From assembly GCA_037039685.1 (NCBI GenBank), contig JAWNGF010000002.1, positions 2,666,001-2,730,000 of the forward strand: 64,000 nucleotides of DNA, written 5' to 3'. Numbering within the stretch: the first letter of the stretch is position 1; each line of letters opens with the position of its first letter. This document shows positions 10,632-20,909 of the stretch, piece by piece. Source of the DNA: Ceratobasidium sp. AG-K. Lineage: Eukaryota > Basidiomycota > Agaricomycetes > Cantharellales > Ceratobasidiaceae. The notes below the pieces were generated by a model, which was given only the letters and a program-made list of their open reading frames with translations, had not been told where the DNA came from and ran no database searches. The position numbers and the translations under genes are program-made.

Positions 10632-11246
10632 GTGTTCCCTGCATTTTTTAGCCTCTGCAAAGCAGTCTTTAGACTAAAAGACTTTGTACTCAATCTAGAC
10701 ACCAAAGTCGACAAATTAAACAGTCGAATCAAAGTACTAGAAGAAGATCAAGTCAAACAAGCAGAGGATTTAAGGGTCGAACGTACCAGAAACGACAAAA
10801 ACTATAATCAACTCAAAGCCGATTATCAATCTCTTCATTCAAGGCTCAAGTTCATTGAAATAAACCTTGACAACACAAACAAGCAACAAGCCGATCAAGA
10901 TCGTGTCCAAAGCTTAAATCTAACTGACACCAATATTGAAGTCAAGCGCTTGCAAGAACAAACCCGCATCTTGATTGAAAATTGTGACCAACTCATCAAA
11001 ATCCAAGAAAAACATACTCGGAAGGTTGAAAATCTCATCAACAACAACAAACGTCAGTGGCGTACCATTGAAACCCTTAAGGACAAAATCAAGGGCAAAT
11101 ACTGTCATCTTGCAGCAGAAGTGCGTATTCCTATTAACCAGGATTACCGCCTTCTAAACCACCTTAACAACATTGCACCCAACCCTTTTCAGTGGGACCA
11201 AGACCTCGACTCACACAGGAACAACATAGGGAACAGCTTAGACTAG
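10632..11246 (+). CDS. B2 ORF0: Met-free coiled-coil protein, GTG first codon
   Basis: An open frame of 204 codons conserved in all family B copies. Residues about 20-160 look like a long coiled coil (heptad-like Leu/Ile with many Glu, Gln, Asn and Lys). The C-terminal part has conserved AAEVRIPINQDY and FQWDQDL patches. There is no ATG in the frame: the first possible codon is GTG after an in-frame TAA, so initiation must be non-AUG, spliced or absent. The last 55 nt overlap gag in -1 register, and CCCTTTT (11183-11189) lies in phase for a possible shift. Function unknown; a structural or assembly role beside Gag is a guess. Confidence 0.55.
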   Translation: MFPAFFSLCKAVFRLKDFVLNLDTKVDKLNSRIKVLEEDQVKQAEDLRVERTRNDKNYNQLKADYQSLHSRLKFIEINLDNTNKQQADQDRVQSLNLTDTNIEVKRLQEQTRILIENCDQLIKIQEKHTRKVENLINNNKRQWRTIETLKDKIKGKYCHLAAEVRIPINQDYRLLNHLNNIAPNPFQWDQDLDSHRNNIGNSLD

Positions 11247-12820
11247 AGTCCCTAAAACTCTTTATTGAAGACGTTCATTGTAACTACATATACGAACAGT
11301 ACGACAAACTAGGAGTAATCAACGCATTGTTCTTGGAGGACGAAAATCTTGAATTAATATTTCTGAGAAGTTTGAGCATCATTAAAGACAGAAGGGTTCA
11401 AAGAAGAATCCGGGATATTTTGTACGGCCTCGGCTCCCAACAGATTTCTTTTTTTCCCTGCTCCAATATGTTGAGAGCCCCATCACCTAGTCAAGGGGGA
11501 TTTACTCAAATTTCAGCAACATCCGGACCCGATGTAGTTGCACATGCAATCAATGCCTTAATAGACAAAGTGCGAAAAATTAACGGACATATTAATGCCT
11601 TAAATGGTATCACCTCTACCCTAGAACAGGGCATTGACAATAGCATTGCAGATATCTATGCTATTCAAAATCAAACAGCACAAATTGCACCCCTTCACCA
11701 ATTAATGAATGCGGTGTCTCAATCACTTGCAAACCTGGGTGCAACACCCTCAACCACTGCGTCAACAACCACCCCAGGATACAAACTCAAAATGCGTCCC
11801 CCAGTAGAATTTTCTGGAGATGTAGATAAATTTGACGAGTTTAAGTCGCAATGTACTTTGTACATAAATCACACATCCCGACAAGCAACCACAGAACAAA
11901 AAATCACCTATATCATGGGTTATTGCAAGGGGCCTGCCTATGTATGGATGCAACCTGGAATTGATGTAGACACGGCAAGAAGGGGAGCAACAAATTGGCT
12001 ACATGACATGGATGAATTCTGGAACGAAATGCAAGCCAGGTTTGGCAATGTTCACAAGATCAACCGATATAGACAACTATACAAGAAATTGATCCAGAAG
12101 AACTCTGTCCAAGATTATCTACAAGACTTTGTTACTTATTCATTGGTACTTGGGTACACTGATTGAGTACTTTGGGATGATTTCTATGACGGTCTTAAAG
12201 ATGAAATCAAGATGGCCATGGTGTCACAGAACTTCAAACCCCATGAAATAACAAGGACATTCAACCAAGTTTGTGAAAGAGCCCTGGAAATTGACTCCAC
12301 AATGAACGCCATTAATGCACCAAAGAAATTGCAAAACCCACAACCCAGCACTTCAAAACAAACTGCTTCCAAGACAACCCCAAACACCCCAAGCACCTCA
12401 CTGGGTCAAAGATTCAACGTAAACAATTGTGTCTTTATGTCAAAACCCACAGGAGGGGTGCAATACGGCAAAATCTCAAGCATTACCAGAAACGCCAAGG
12501 GCCGCCCCGTTCCACAGATCTCCTGGGACAATGGGACAAAAGGAAATGTCCCTTTTGGAGCAATTCAAAGAGACACCCGAACTAGTACCTTCAACACTCC
12601 TATCATTCAAACACCCAAATCGTCCACTCCTGCTAAAGACCCCAATGCAATGGATCTTGATGGAAAAGGAAAAGGAGCAATGATTTGCTTTACCTGCGGC
12701 AGTAAGGGACACTCAGCAAGAGTCTGTCCTTCAAAGAACACAGCCTCAGGGTTTGAAGCTCAGATTGAAGAAATCTCTTCAGACATTGAATTGGGAAAAG
12801 ACGTCACCAAGGCTTATTAA
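11192..12820 (+). pseudogene. B2 gag with fused N-terminal extension, one stop
   Basis: Here gagN (the 83-codon region that ends in TAA in B3-B5) reads straight into gag because the codon is CAG. The conserved gag ATG is at 11468. The capsid domain is about 11800-12300, and a CX2CX4HX4C zinc knuckle (CFTCGSKGHSARVC) is near 12690-12730. TGA at 12164-12166 replaces the Arg codon CGA of B3 and B5. The frameshift heptamer GGGAAAA is at 12793-12799. Confidence 0.85.
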
Positions 12821-12855
12821 GGAGCCAAGTACTCGGTGATATTTTAGCTAGTAAT

Positions 12856-15800
12856 ATGGATGAACTAGAAATCATGTCAATATCAAATGAAAACCAATTA
12901 TACCTTGATTTCACTGCTCATCCACTAGCTACGGCTCCTTATTCTAAGTTAATTAACAAATCAAAAAAATTCTCTGGACAAGCACTCCTTGATTGCGGCG
13001 CAACCTCCTGTTTTATCAACCCTTCCCTAGCAAAAGAGGCAAACCTTCCCCTTTTCCAACACAAAAAACCAAAGACTCTGTGAGTTATAGACGGACAAGA
13101 AGTTTTGTCTGGAAAAGTCACCCACTATACCAAATTTAAACTTGTCATGGGAACACATTCCAGTGAAATAGAATGTCACGTCACAAACATTGGAAGACAC
13201 CCCATCGTACTCAGGATGTCATGGCTCAAGAAACATAACCCACAAATTAATTGGAAAAATAGGACAATTGCATACACAAGCGAATTCTGCTCAAGAAACT
13301 GCCTAGAAATCCCATCTACACTCCAAATTGCGGCCGAAACTACATTACCAGAGGAGTACAAAGAGTTTGCAGATGTATTCAACGAGTCCAGACTAGAAGA
13401 ACTCCCACCTCACAGGCCAACTGACATTACGCTTGACCTCCTGCCAGAAGCTAAACTAAAGCACGGCCCTATTTACAAAACATCCCCAGCTGAAGACAAG
13501 GAAATGAAGAAAGTACTAGAAACCCTTATCCAAAGGGGACACATTCAGATTTCTAAGTCTCCTTTGGCCTCCCCAGTCCTATTTGTCAAAAAACCACATC
13601 CAGAAGACCCAAACAACCCAGAGTTACGCTTTTGCGTTGACTACAGATATGTGAATTTGCTGTGCAAATTCAACGCAAGCGGAATACCTCTACTGGACCA
13701 ATGGTTAAGGGCCCTGGAAGGGTTTGTCATTGGCACCACTCCAGACTTGGCACAGGGATTCCATCAAACCCAAATAGCAGCAGGCCATGAATGGAAAACA
13801 GCATTCAAAACTCAATACAGCATGTATGAGTGGAAAGTCATGCCCTTTGGTCTCAAAAACGCTCCCTCAAGCTTCCAGTCCCTAATGAACTCTATATTCA
13901 GGGACATTATGGGGGTTTTCATACTCGTATACATTGATGATATCTTCATTTTTTCCAAACGAGTCGAAGATCATCCAGGACACGTGAAAGAGGTGCTAAG
14001 AAGACTAAGGGAACACAAGCTGATTGCAAAATTGAGGAAATGCAAGTGCCACCAAACCAAACTGGACTGGGTAGGATTGGTCATTTCCAATAAAGGAATC
14101 GAAACGGACCAGGAAAAAGTCACAGCGGCTATGAATTGGAAAGCACCCAAGAATGTCAAACAAGTTCAAGAATTCCTAGGATTTGTCAATTTCTATCAAA
14201 GATTCATTCAAGACTTTGCTGGCAAAGCCAGGCCTCTATATAACCTACTTAAGAAGGATCAAAAGTGGCAGTGGACAAGCAAAGAACAAGAGGCCATGAA
14301 CGCATTAAAAGAAGCCCTTAAGGTGGCACCTGTAATGATGCAGCCCAATCAAAATAAGGAATTCTTCCTCAAGACAGATGCGTCGGGATTTGCCACAGGA
14401 GCAGTTTTATCTCAGAAGGATGAAGAAGGGAAATTACACCCAGTAGCTTTTCTTTCTAAATCACTGAATCCGGCTGAATGAAACTACAACACTTTCGACA
14501 AAGAACTATTGGCAATCATTAGAGCCTTCAAGGAATGGCGGCACTTACTTCAAGGAACAGAAAAAGCAATTCAAGTGATAACAGATCACAAAAATTTGGA
14601 ATACTTCTCTTCATCCAAACAATTGAACCAACGCCAAATTTGCTGGATGAATTTCTTGGTGGACTTCAACTTCCAAATCATGTACAGGCCAGGAAACCAA
14701 AACAAAAAAGCAGATATTCTCTTGAGGGGATATGACCTAGAACCTTTGGGGGGGGTAGAGAACCAAGTTCTCCTCAAACCAGACATTTTTATTTCGGCTA
14801 TTACCCCTGACCAGGAGATTAACGATCTAATCAGAGAAGCAATCCTTGAAGATCCCAGATTAGAGGAAGCCCACAATAAGCTGAGAAACGGAGAAAAAGT
14901 CAAAGATTGGGAATACAGAGAAGGACTCCTAATGTTCAAAGGAAAGATCTTTGTCCCCAAGGATGAAACCGTCAGAAACTTGATATTGGAATCGTGCCAT
15001 GACAATAATACAGCTGGGCATCCTGGACAAGCAAGAACATTGGAATTGGTCTCAAGAACTTACTACTGGCCACCATGAAGAAATTTGTCAACTCTTATGT
15101 GTCACACTGCAAAACATGCATTTGGGTTAAACCATCAAATCAACTCCCCACAGGACTACTGCGTCCTTTACATATTCCTGAGAGACCTTGGGAAGAGATC
15201 TCCTATGACATGATTGTAGGGCTCCCAGAATCAGAAGGATATGACGCAATCTTGACAGTGGTAGATTGGTTCTCCAAAATGGCACACTATCTCCCTTGCA
15301 AATCAACGGCCACAGCAGTAGACATAGCCAATATCTTTGTTGCAAACATTTGGAAACTTCATGGCACCCCCAAAGCAACAGTCTCGGATAGAGGATCCAC
15401 TTTCAACTCAAAATTCATTAGGCATCTGTACAAACGGTTGGACATAAAACCTACCTTCAGCACAGCCTACCATCCAAGGACAGACGGACAGTCAGAACGG
15501 GCAAACCAAGTCGTTGAAATCTTTATCAGGGCTTTTGTCAACCATAGGCAAAACAACTGGGTGGCCCTGCTTCCTATGGCAGAATTTGCTTACAACAACG
15601 GAACCCAAGCATCTACTGGCAAAACCCCTTTCCAAATCTGCCAGGGTTTCAACCCTAGAATGAACATTGGAGAAGAATCAGACTATACTGTCCCTGAAGC
15701 TGATGCCCATGCGGAATTCCTGTTAAAAGGATATGACAAAGTCAAAGCCGCCCTCATTCTAGCAAATCAGTCATATAATCACTACTTTGACAAAGGAGCA

Positions 15801-16253
15801 AAAGAACCAGAAGAGATAAACCCGGGAGATAAAGTCTGGCTTAATCATCAGAACATTTCCACAGACAGACCCTCAGTAAAACTCTCCCACAAAGTTTTAG
15901 GCCCTTACAAAGTAATAGAAAAAGTAGGGACTCATGCTTTTAGACTGGAATTACCAAAATCAAAGAAGATTCATCCTGTCTTCCATGTTATGCTGCTCAA
16001 GAAATTCCACTCGGACCCCCACGGCCGCGAACCCGTTCAACCACCTCCTATTGTCAAACAAGAAGGAGAAGAAGAGTGGGAAGTCAAAGAGATCCTTAAC
16101 TCCAAGAAAATCCGTCGTCAACTCCACTATTATGTCAAGTGGAAAGGATACTCTCATGCAGATAACTCTTGGCAATCAAAGGAAGATCTCAAGAATGCTC
16201 CTGAACTGGTTGATAAATTTCACAAACTCCACCCCACCGCGCCAGGTCCTTAA
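12856..16253 (+). pseudogene. B2 pol, two stops and one frameshift
   Basis: Same design as the intact B4 pol: protease LLDCGATSCF, RT YIDD, RNase H, integrase and chromodomain (WEVKEIL...KWKGY). Lesions are TGA at 13081-13083 (CGA in B3), TGA at 14479-14481 and a 1-nt deletion near 15071 in the integrase zinc finger, after which the frame changes and runs to 16253. A G8 tract lies at 14748-14755. Confidence 0.9.
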
Positions 16254-16263
16254 GAGGGGGTAA

Positions 16264-16677
16264 TGTCATGAGCTGACTAAGCTCAGACATTTTATTCTGA
16301 TTTTACATCTTTTTTTCCGAACACTTTCCTTTTTTGGTACAAATGTCCTCTGGCGCTTAATTTGTATCATGTGATGTATTTGTCTTTCCATCTGATATTG
16401 GTGATGCTTCCGGAACTTCCAGAATGTCGAGTCATATCTCTTATCTTGCTTATCATTGGTTGTACTTGGCTTTCCCACACTGATAGATGATGATGTGGCA
16501 CTGATCCCTCATGTATATAAACCCAGAGGTCAAGCCAGTTAACAACAAGGCTTGACCTCCTCTCCACTAGGACTTGCCCGATCAAATCCTCTCACTTATC
16601 ACCACTCCTTGGGTTCTAAGACTTGTCTAAGTCGAACCCCTTAACTTTTATATACCTAATTGACCCAAGTCGGGACA
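16264..16677 (+). repeat. B2 3' LTR (414 bp)
   Basis: Preceded by the polypurine tract AAGAGGGGG and TAA; ends CGGGACA followed by target duplication GGGAC. Confidence 0.95.
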
Positions 16678-16682
16678 GGGAC

Positions 16683-17108
16683 CAAGACCTCAACTCACAC
16701 AGGAACAACACAGGGAACAGCTTAGACTAGAATCCCTATCGCTCTTCATTGAAGATGTTCATTGTAACTACATATACAACAGTACATTGAACTAGGAGTG
16801 ATCAATGCATTCTTTCTGGAAGACAAGAATCTTGAATTGGTGTTTTTAAGAAGTCTGCAGGTCATTAAAGATAGAAGAGTTTGCAGAAGGATTCACAATA
16901 TTTTGTATGGTCTTGGCTCCCAAGAAATCCACACTTCTCCCTGCTCCGAGATGTCAAGAGCCCCATCACCAAGTCAAGGAGGGTTCACCCAAATATCCAT
17001 AACATCCCCACCCAATGTAGTAGCACACGCAATCAATGCTCTAATAGACAAGGTGCAAAAGATAAACGGCCACATTAATGCCTTGAATAGCATCACTACC
17101 ATGCTAGA
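16683..17108 (+). pseudogene. B1 gagN and gag start, second B1 piece
   Basis: Continues B1 across B2. The gagN region has a small indel near 16785, then an open frame reads GLGSQ-E through the position that is TAA in younger copies and into the gag start MSRAPSPSQGG. It is cut after codon CTA-GA by the solo C LTR; the frame resumes exactly at 38742. Confidence 0.85.
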
Positions 17109-17559
17109 TGTCATGAGCCTTGCTCTCTCCATTGGACTTGTCTACGCCTCCTCCTTTCTTGTGACTGTGTATGTTATGCTTTGTCTCTCTTTCCCCGCCA
17201 TGTTGCCACCTTCTTGTGGTTATCTTGTTACATTGTGTAATGCGGCTGTGCTTTGCACAAGTCACGTCTGTTCATACAGCATGACTCATATGGACACTCC
17301 TGACTGGCTGTTATGTATGACTCATGTGGCTGCGTCTTGTATGACTTGGCCGCTTTTCTGAATATATATAGAGGACCAACAAGCCTGGTAACCCCAGCTT
17401 GTTTTGTCTCATCAAAACATCCCTTTTGAGTGACACTCTGAACCACCCCTACCCTCAAGAGCCTACAGACACTTAAGTGTGTTGCAGTTCAAGAGGTCCC
17501 TTAGGTCTTAGTGCCGTCCACTCTCCATTGCGGCTTGTCTCATAGCCACTAAGCAGAAG
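17109..17559 (+). repeat. Solo family C LTR in B1 gag, left part
   Basis: Starts TGTCATGAGCC with flank CTAGA. Its last bases (CTTATGACA, 38728-38736) are displaced by C2, which inserted 9 bp before the LTR end. CTAGA recurs at 38737-38741, proving the LTR was solo before C2 landed. Confidence 0.92.
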
Positions 17560-18034
17560 TGTCATGAGCCATGCTCTCACCATCGGACTTGTCTGCGCCT
17601 CATCCTCTCTTGTCTCTTGTTTCTATGTTTGTGTTTGTTCTTTGTTTGTCTTTCCCTTTTTTCCTGCCACGTTGCCACCTTCTTGTGGTTATGTGTTACA
17701 CTGTGTAATGTGGCTGTGCTTTGTACGAGTCATGTCTGTTCATACAGCATGACTCACATGGACACTCCTGACTGGCTGTTAAGTATGACTCGTGTGGCTG
17801 CGCCTTGTATGACTCGGCCACTTTCTGAGTATATATAGAGGACCAACAAGCCTGGTAACCCCAGCTTGTTTTGTCTCGTCAAACATCCCCTTTGAGTGAC
17901 ACTTTGAACCACCCCTACCCTCAAGAGCCTACAGAACTTAAGTGTGTGGCGGTTCAAGAGGTCACTTAGGTCTTAGTGCTGTCCACTTTCCATCACGGCT
18001 TGTCTCATAGCCACTAAAGAAGAAGCTTACAACA
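17560..18034 (+). repeat. C2 5' LTR (475 bp)
   Basis: TGTCATGAGCC...CTTACAACA. Its partner is 31304-31708 plus 38653-38722 (also 475 bp without B4 and its duplication); the two differ at roughly ten sites. Confidence 0.94.
17830..17874 (+). promoter_or_regulatory. C2 LTR TATA box and predicted transcript 5' end
   Basis: TATATATA at 17830-17837. AGCTTGTTTTGT at 17863-17874, 33 bp downstream, is complementary to the sequence 2 nt after the LTR. AACAAGC and GCTTGTT form an inverted repeat around the predicted start. Confidence 0.7.
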
Positions 18035-18036
18035 TT

Positions 18037-18048
18037 ACAAAACAAGCT
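18037..18048 (+). other. C2 self-priming primer-binding site
   Basis: ACAAAACAAGCT, the perfect complement of LTR bases 17863-17874. No match to a usual tRNA 3' end (TGG...) follows the LTR. The proposed mechanism is that of Tf1-type elements. Confidence 0.72.
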
Positions 18049-18063
18049 TAACAACATACAAAC

Positions 18064-20011
18064 ATGTCTATTCAAGAAGATGGAGGATCACGTCCCTCAT
18101 CCACTATATCAACAAGAAGAGGACCCAGTCGAGCCGCAAGGCCTACAGGATCACTAAACGAGCAAGATATTGCACAAACTCAAGCAGGAGGACCTGCCTG
18201 ATCACGTCCCCAAAGTCAAACATCAATGCCAGGAGCTTTCGGCATTTCCGACATAACAATGGTACAAGAAGAAGAACTCACTATCACAAATAGAGAACCA
18301 GGAGATCTTACAAATGACCCCACTCCAGCTGTAATTAGTATTTCAACCAGAAGTCCAGGGCCATTGCGTCCCTTGTGGTCACTAGGGCCTAGGAGACAAT
18401 TCTTTTCTCCGCAACCCGAAGCTCATGGGGGCATGTCGCTTGCTCCCATTAGACCTCCCCCTACACCACACATTCCCAATGTTCCTACAGTCCATCAAAT
18501 TGGAGGAACCATCACCAATGCAGGACCAATTCCAATGGCTTCCCAGCCAGTCACACCAGCAATTCCAGCACCACCATATGTTCCACAGGGTTACTCCGAA
18601 CAATCGGCTCTGGTACAACAAAACGCCGGTGATCCAGGAAGCTCAATTTCAAGTTCCAGCTCCAGCGGAAGGACTGTAATCAGTAATCTAGACAATCTGG
18701 ATGATCTTCTAGAAGGAAGACACAATGCTGTCCTTAGGGTCATAGACGGGATGAGAGTCACTATTGATTGAAGGCTTGGCGGCCTAGAACAAGCCACACA
18801 AGTCCTGGCAAACAACCAGCAAATCTTTAACGACTCCATCAACACCCTACAAGGCACCTTGACGGACATTCTGAACGCGGCTAGAAATGGCGAACATAAT
18901 TCTTTTCTAGTTGGTCAAGACGTAACCCGCCTTCAAAATGAGGTTACCAACACTCAAGGACTCGTGAACAATGTACGCAAAGAACTCAACACTACCAGAC
19001 AAGGGCAACTCGAATGGAATGAGGCAGTAACACAAGGACTAGAAACCTTACAACAGGAAGGAACTTCCTTCACTGCCAAAATCACTGAAGTTCAGGAAAC
19101 CATCAACAATATGCGAGAAGAAATGGACAAAGCATCCCTGCACGGGATCCCGTCTAGGCAATCAAATTCTCCACCACATCCAGACACAGAATCTAACAGG
19201 ATCGACAAATTAGAACTGAGAATCCAACAACTGATCAAGAACCCAAACATCAGTAGTGGACCGCATGGTCCAAAGGTTACTTGTCTGGAAGCCTTCGACG
19301 GAAAGAAAGGAGAAGGCGCTGAAATGTTCATTACACAAATGGAGAGCTACTTTGTACGTCTAGGCGATCAATACACTTCCAACAAAGAAAGGATCCGCAA
19401 AGCCCTAGCAAACTTCAAATCCAAGAACAAAGCCGCCACCCACTGGGCACAAGTACTCTTACGATTGCTTAACCAAGGAGGAAATAACCAAAATCTTGCC
19501 TCATGGGAGAGTTTCAAAGCACACTTCATGGAACAGTTCAGCGACCCTAACAAAAAAGCTAAAGCCAAATCAGACATCCGAAAATGCAAACAGATCAACT
19601 TGGTAGCAAACTATGCTTCGGAATTCCGATACCTTCTGGTAGACGTAAACTGGGGACAGGAAGCTCTGATCAACCAATTCAAGGAAGGGTTGTGGCCTGA
19701 AGTCAAAACCGAACTGGCTTGTTTTGAACTAACCCTGATCAACAAAGATGGGACAGAACAAGAACTATCCCTTGACCGATGGATATCAATTGCAATCTCT
19801 ATTGATCAGAAACTACAAGCAATCAAGAACACAACAGGGAAGAAGACAGTAACAGCATCCTCTAGCTCTACAAAAAGACTTCCAGACAAGGTTTACAAGG
19901 CTAGGATTTCCTCAAAACGCTGCCTGAAATGCGGATCAGACAAACACATGCTTGCCAAGTGCCCGGAGAAGGAATGGAAGAAGGAGGAACCTAACCTCAA
20001 AGGAAGGGAAG
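18064..20011 (+). pseudogene. C2 gag, two stops, cut by B3
   Basis: ATG at 18064, 29 nt after the LTR. The N-terminus is basic and Ser/Thr-rich, followed by a Pro-rich region, a Ser run, a coiled region, the capsid domain (about 19270-19770) and a zinc knuckle CLKCGSDKHMLAKC (19921-19962). TGA at 18199-18201 and 18769-18771 interrupt one continuous frame. B3 sits 2 codons after GRE; the last codons follow B3 at 26963-27012. Confidence 0.88.
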
Positions 20012-20427
20012 TGTCATGAGCTGACTAAGCTCAGACATTTAATTCTGATTTTATATCTTTTTTTCCGAACACTTTCCTTTTTTGGTACAAATGTCCTATG
20101 GCGCTTAAATTGTATCATGTGACGTATTTGTCTTTTCATTTGATATTAGTGATGCTTCCGGAACTTCCAGAAAGTCGAGTCATATCTCTTATCTCGCTTA
20201 TCATCGGTTGTACTCGGCTTTCCCACACTGATAAAATGATGACGTGGCACTGATCCCCCATGTATATAAACCCAGAGGTCAAGCCGGTTAACGACAAGGC
20301 TTGACCTCCTCTCCACTAGGACTTGCCCAATTACATCTTCTTACTCATCGCTACTCCTTGGGTTCAAAGACTTGTCAAAGTCGAACCCCTTAACCTTATA
20401 TATACCTAATTGACCCAAGTCGGGACA
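20012..20427 (+). repeat. B3 5' LTR (416 bp)
   Basis: Identical by eye to the 3' LTR at 26542-26957, implying very recent insertion or recent gene conversion. Confidence 0.96.
20156..20307 (+). promoter_or_regulatory. Family B LTR promoter region (B3 copy)
   Basis: TTCCGGAA (20156-20163) and TTCCAGAA (20165-20172) are two TTCnnGAA dyads, the half-design of a heat-shock element. TGACGTGGC (20240-20248) resembles a CRE/UPR-type bZIP site. TATATAAA lies at 20263-20270. The predicted 5' end AAGGCTTGACCT is at 20296-20307, 33 bp from the TATA box. GAGGTCAAGCC and GGCTTGACCTC form an 11-bp inverted repeat spanning it. Factor identities are inference. Confidence 0.6.
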
Positions 20428-20429
20428 TT

Positions 20430-20441
20430 AGGTCAAGCCTT
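20430..20441 (+). other. B3 self-priming primer-binding site
   Basis: AGGTCAAGCCTT, perfect complement of 20296-20307, starting 2 nt after the LTR exactly as in C2. The same 12-mer is present in B1, B2, B4 and B5. Confidence 0.75.
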
Positions 20442-20703
20442 TCTAAGCATCGGCCATAAGCCCCTGCTCCTTCATCAAGTAGATAGAACGTACACGGGAA
20501 AACGGGCATAGTACAACGAACGAAGAGCTATACTTGATATAGACCAGTAGTTCCACGTCGCTATACGCTGTCAGTGAACCCAATCGTTATCCTCTTTTGG
20601 GTCATAACGGCTTTAGTCAGCTAAATACACCCTTGTTCTGTTATACACTGTCGCTATCACGCCCGCCCAAGGCTGTTGATAACTGATAAGATCAGAAAAG
20701 GAG

Positions 20704-20711
20704 TATATAAA
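20704..20711 (+). promoter_or_regulatory. Internal TATA-like box in the family B leader
   Basis: TATATAAA about 205 nt before ORF0, conserved in position in all five copies (8962, 10425, 20704, 32398, 59740, as TATATA or TATAAAAA). It could start a shorter RNA; no direct evidence. Confidence 0.4.
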
Positions 20712-20909
20712 GCAAAAGCTTAGCGCCCAGCACCCTTCACATCCAAATCAACATCTCGAGGAAGCCAGATCCTCTCAAGCGAAACTGGAAAGTGGTCGGA
20801 GCACCACCCAAGTTAACACTCTCATCCATCAAGAACCCCATCAACCCGTTGTTTCCATCAGTACGCACTAAAAAGGGACTAATTAGTAACTAACTAATTA
20901 ACCTTAAAA

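Larger units (their letters stand above)
9735..16677 (+). mobile_element. B2: complete family B element inside B1
   Basis: Both LTRs, leader, ORF0, gag and pol are present. The target duplication GGGAC is at 9730-9734 and 16678-16682. It is a middle-aged copy: the LTRs differ at several sites and gag and pol carry stops. Confidence 0.96.
20428..20909 (+). other. B3 leader, ATG-free
   Basis: About 480 nt between LTR and ORF0 without any ATG. It contains the priming site, an internal TATATAA and a possible 69-nt intron end (CTAAC branch-like sites, TTTTTTAG acceptor at 20929). No coding frame recognised. Confidence 0.7.

Noticed and set aside
14586..15005. Repeated 139-codon minus-strand ORF opposite pol (also 24863, 36559)
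   Set aside because: It recurs only because pol is repeated; it is an antisense shadow of the RNase H/integrase region.
17564..17838. Hydrophobic ORFs of 60-95 codons inside every family C LTR (also 31308, 39422, 46212, 49456, 56243, 57631)
   Set aside because: They lie in U3 upstream of the TATA box, shift frame between copies and reflect a T-rich stretch; no sign of protein-level conservation.
17109..18034. Two tandem family C LTRs as a tandem duplication
   Set aside because: The AGAAG and CTAGA duplications show one LTR is the 5' end of C2, inserted inside an older solo LTR.
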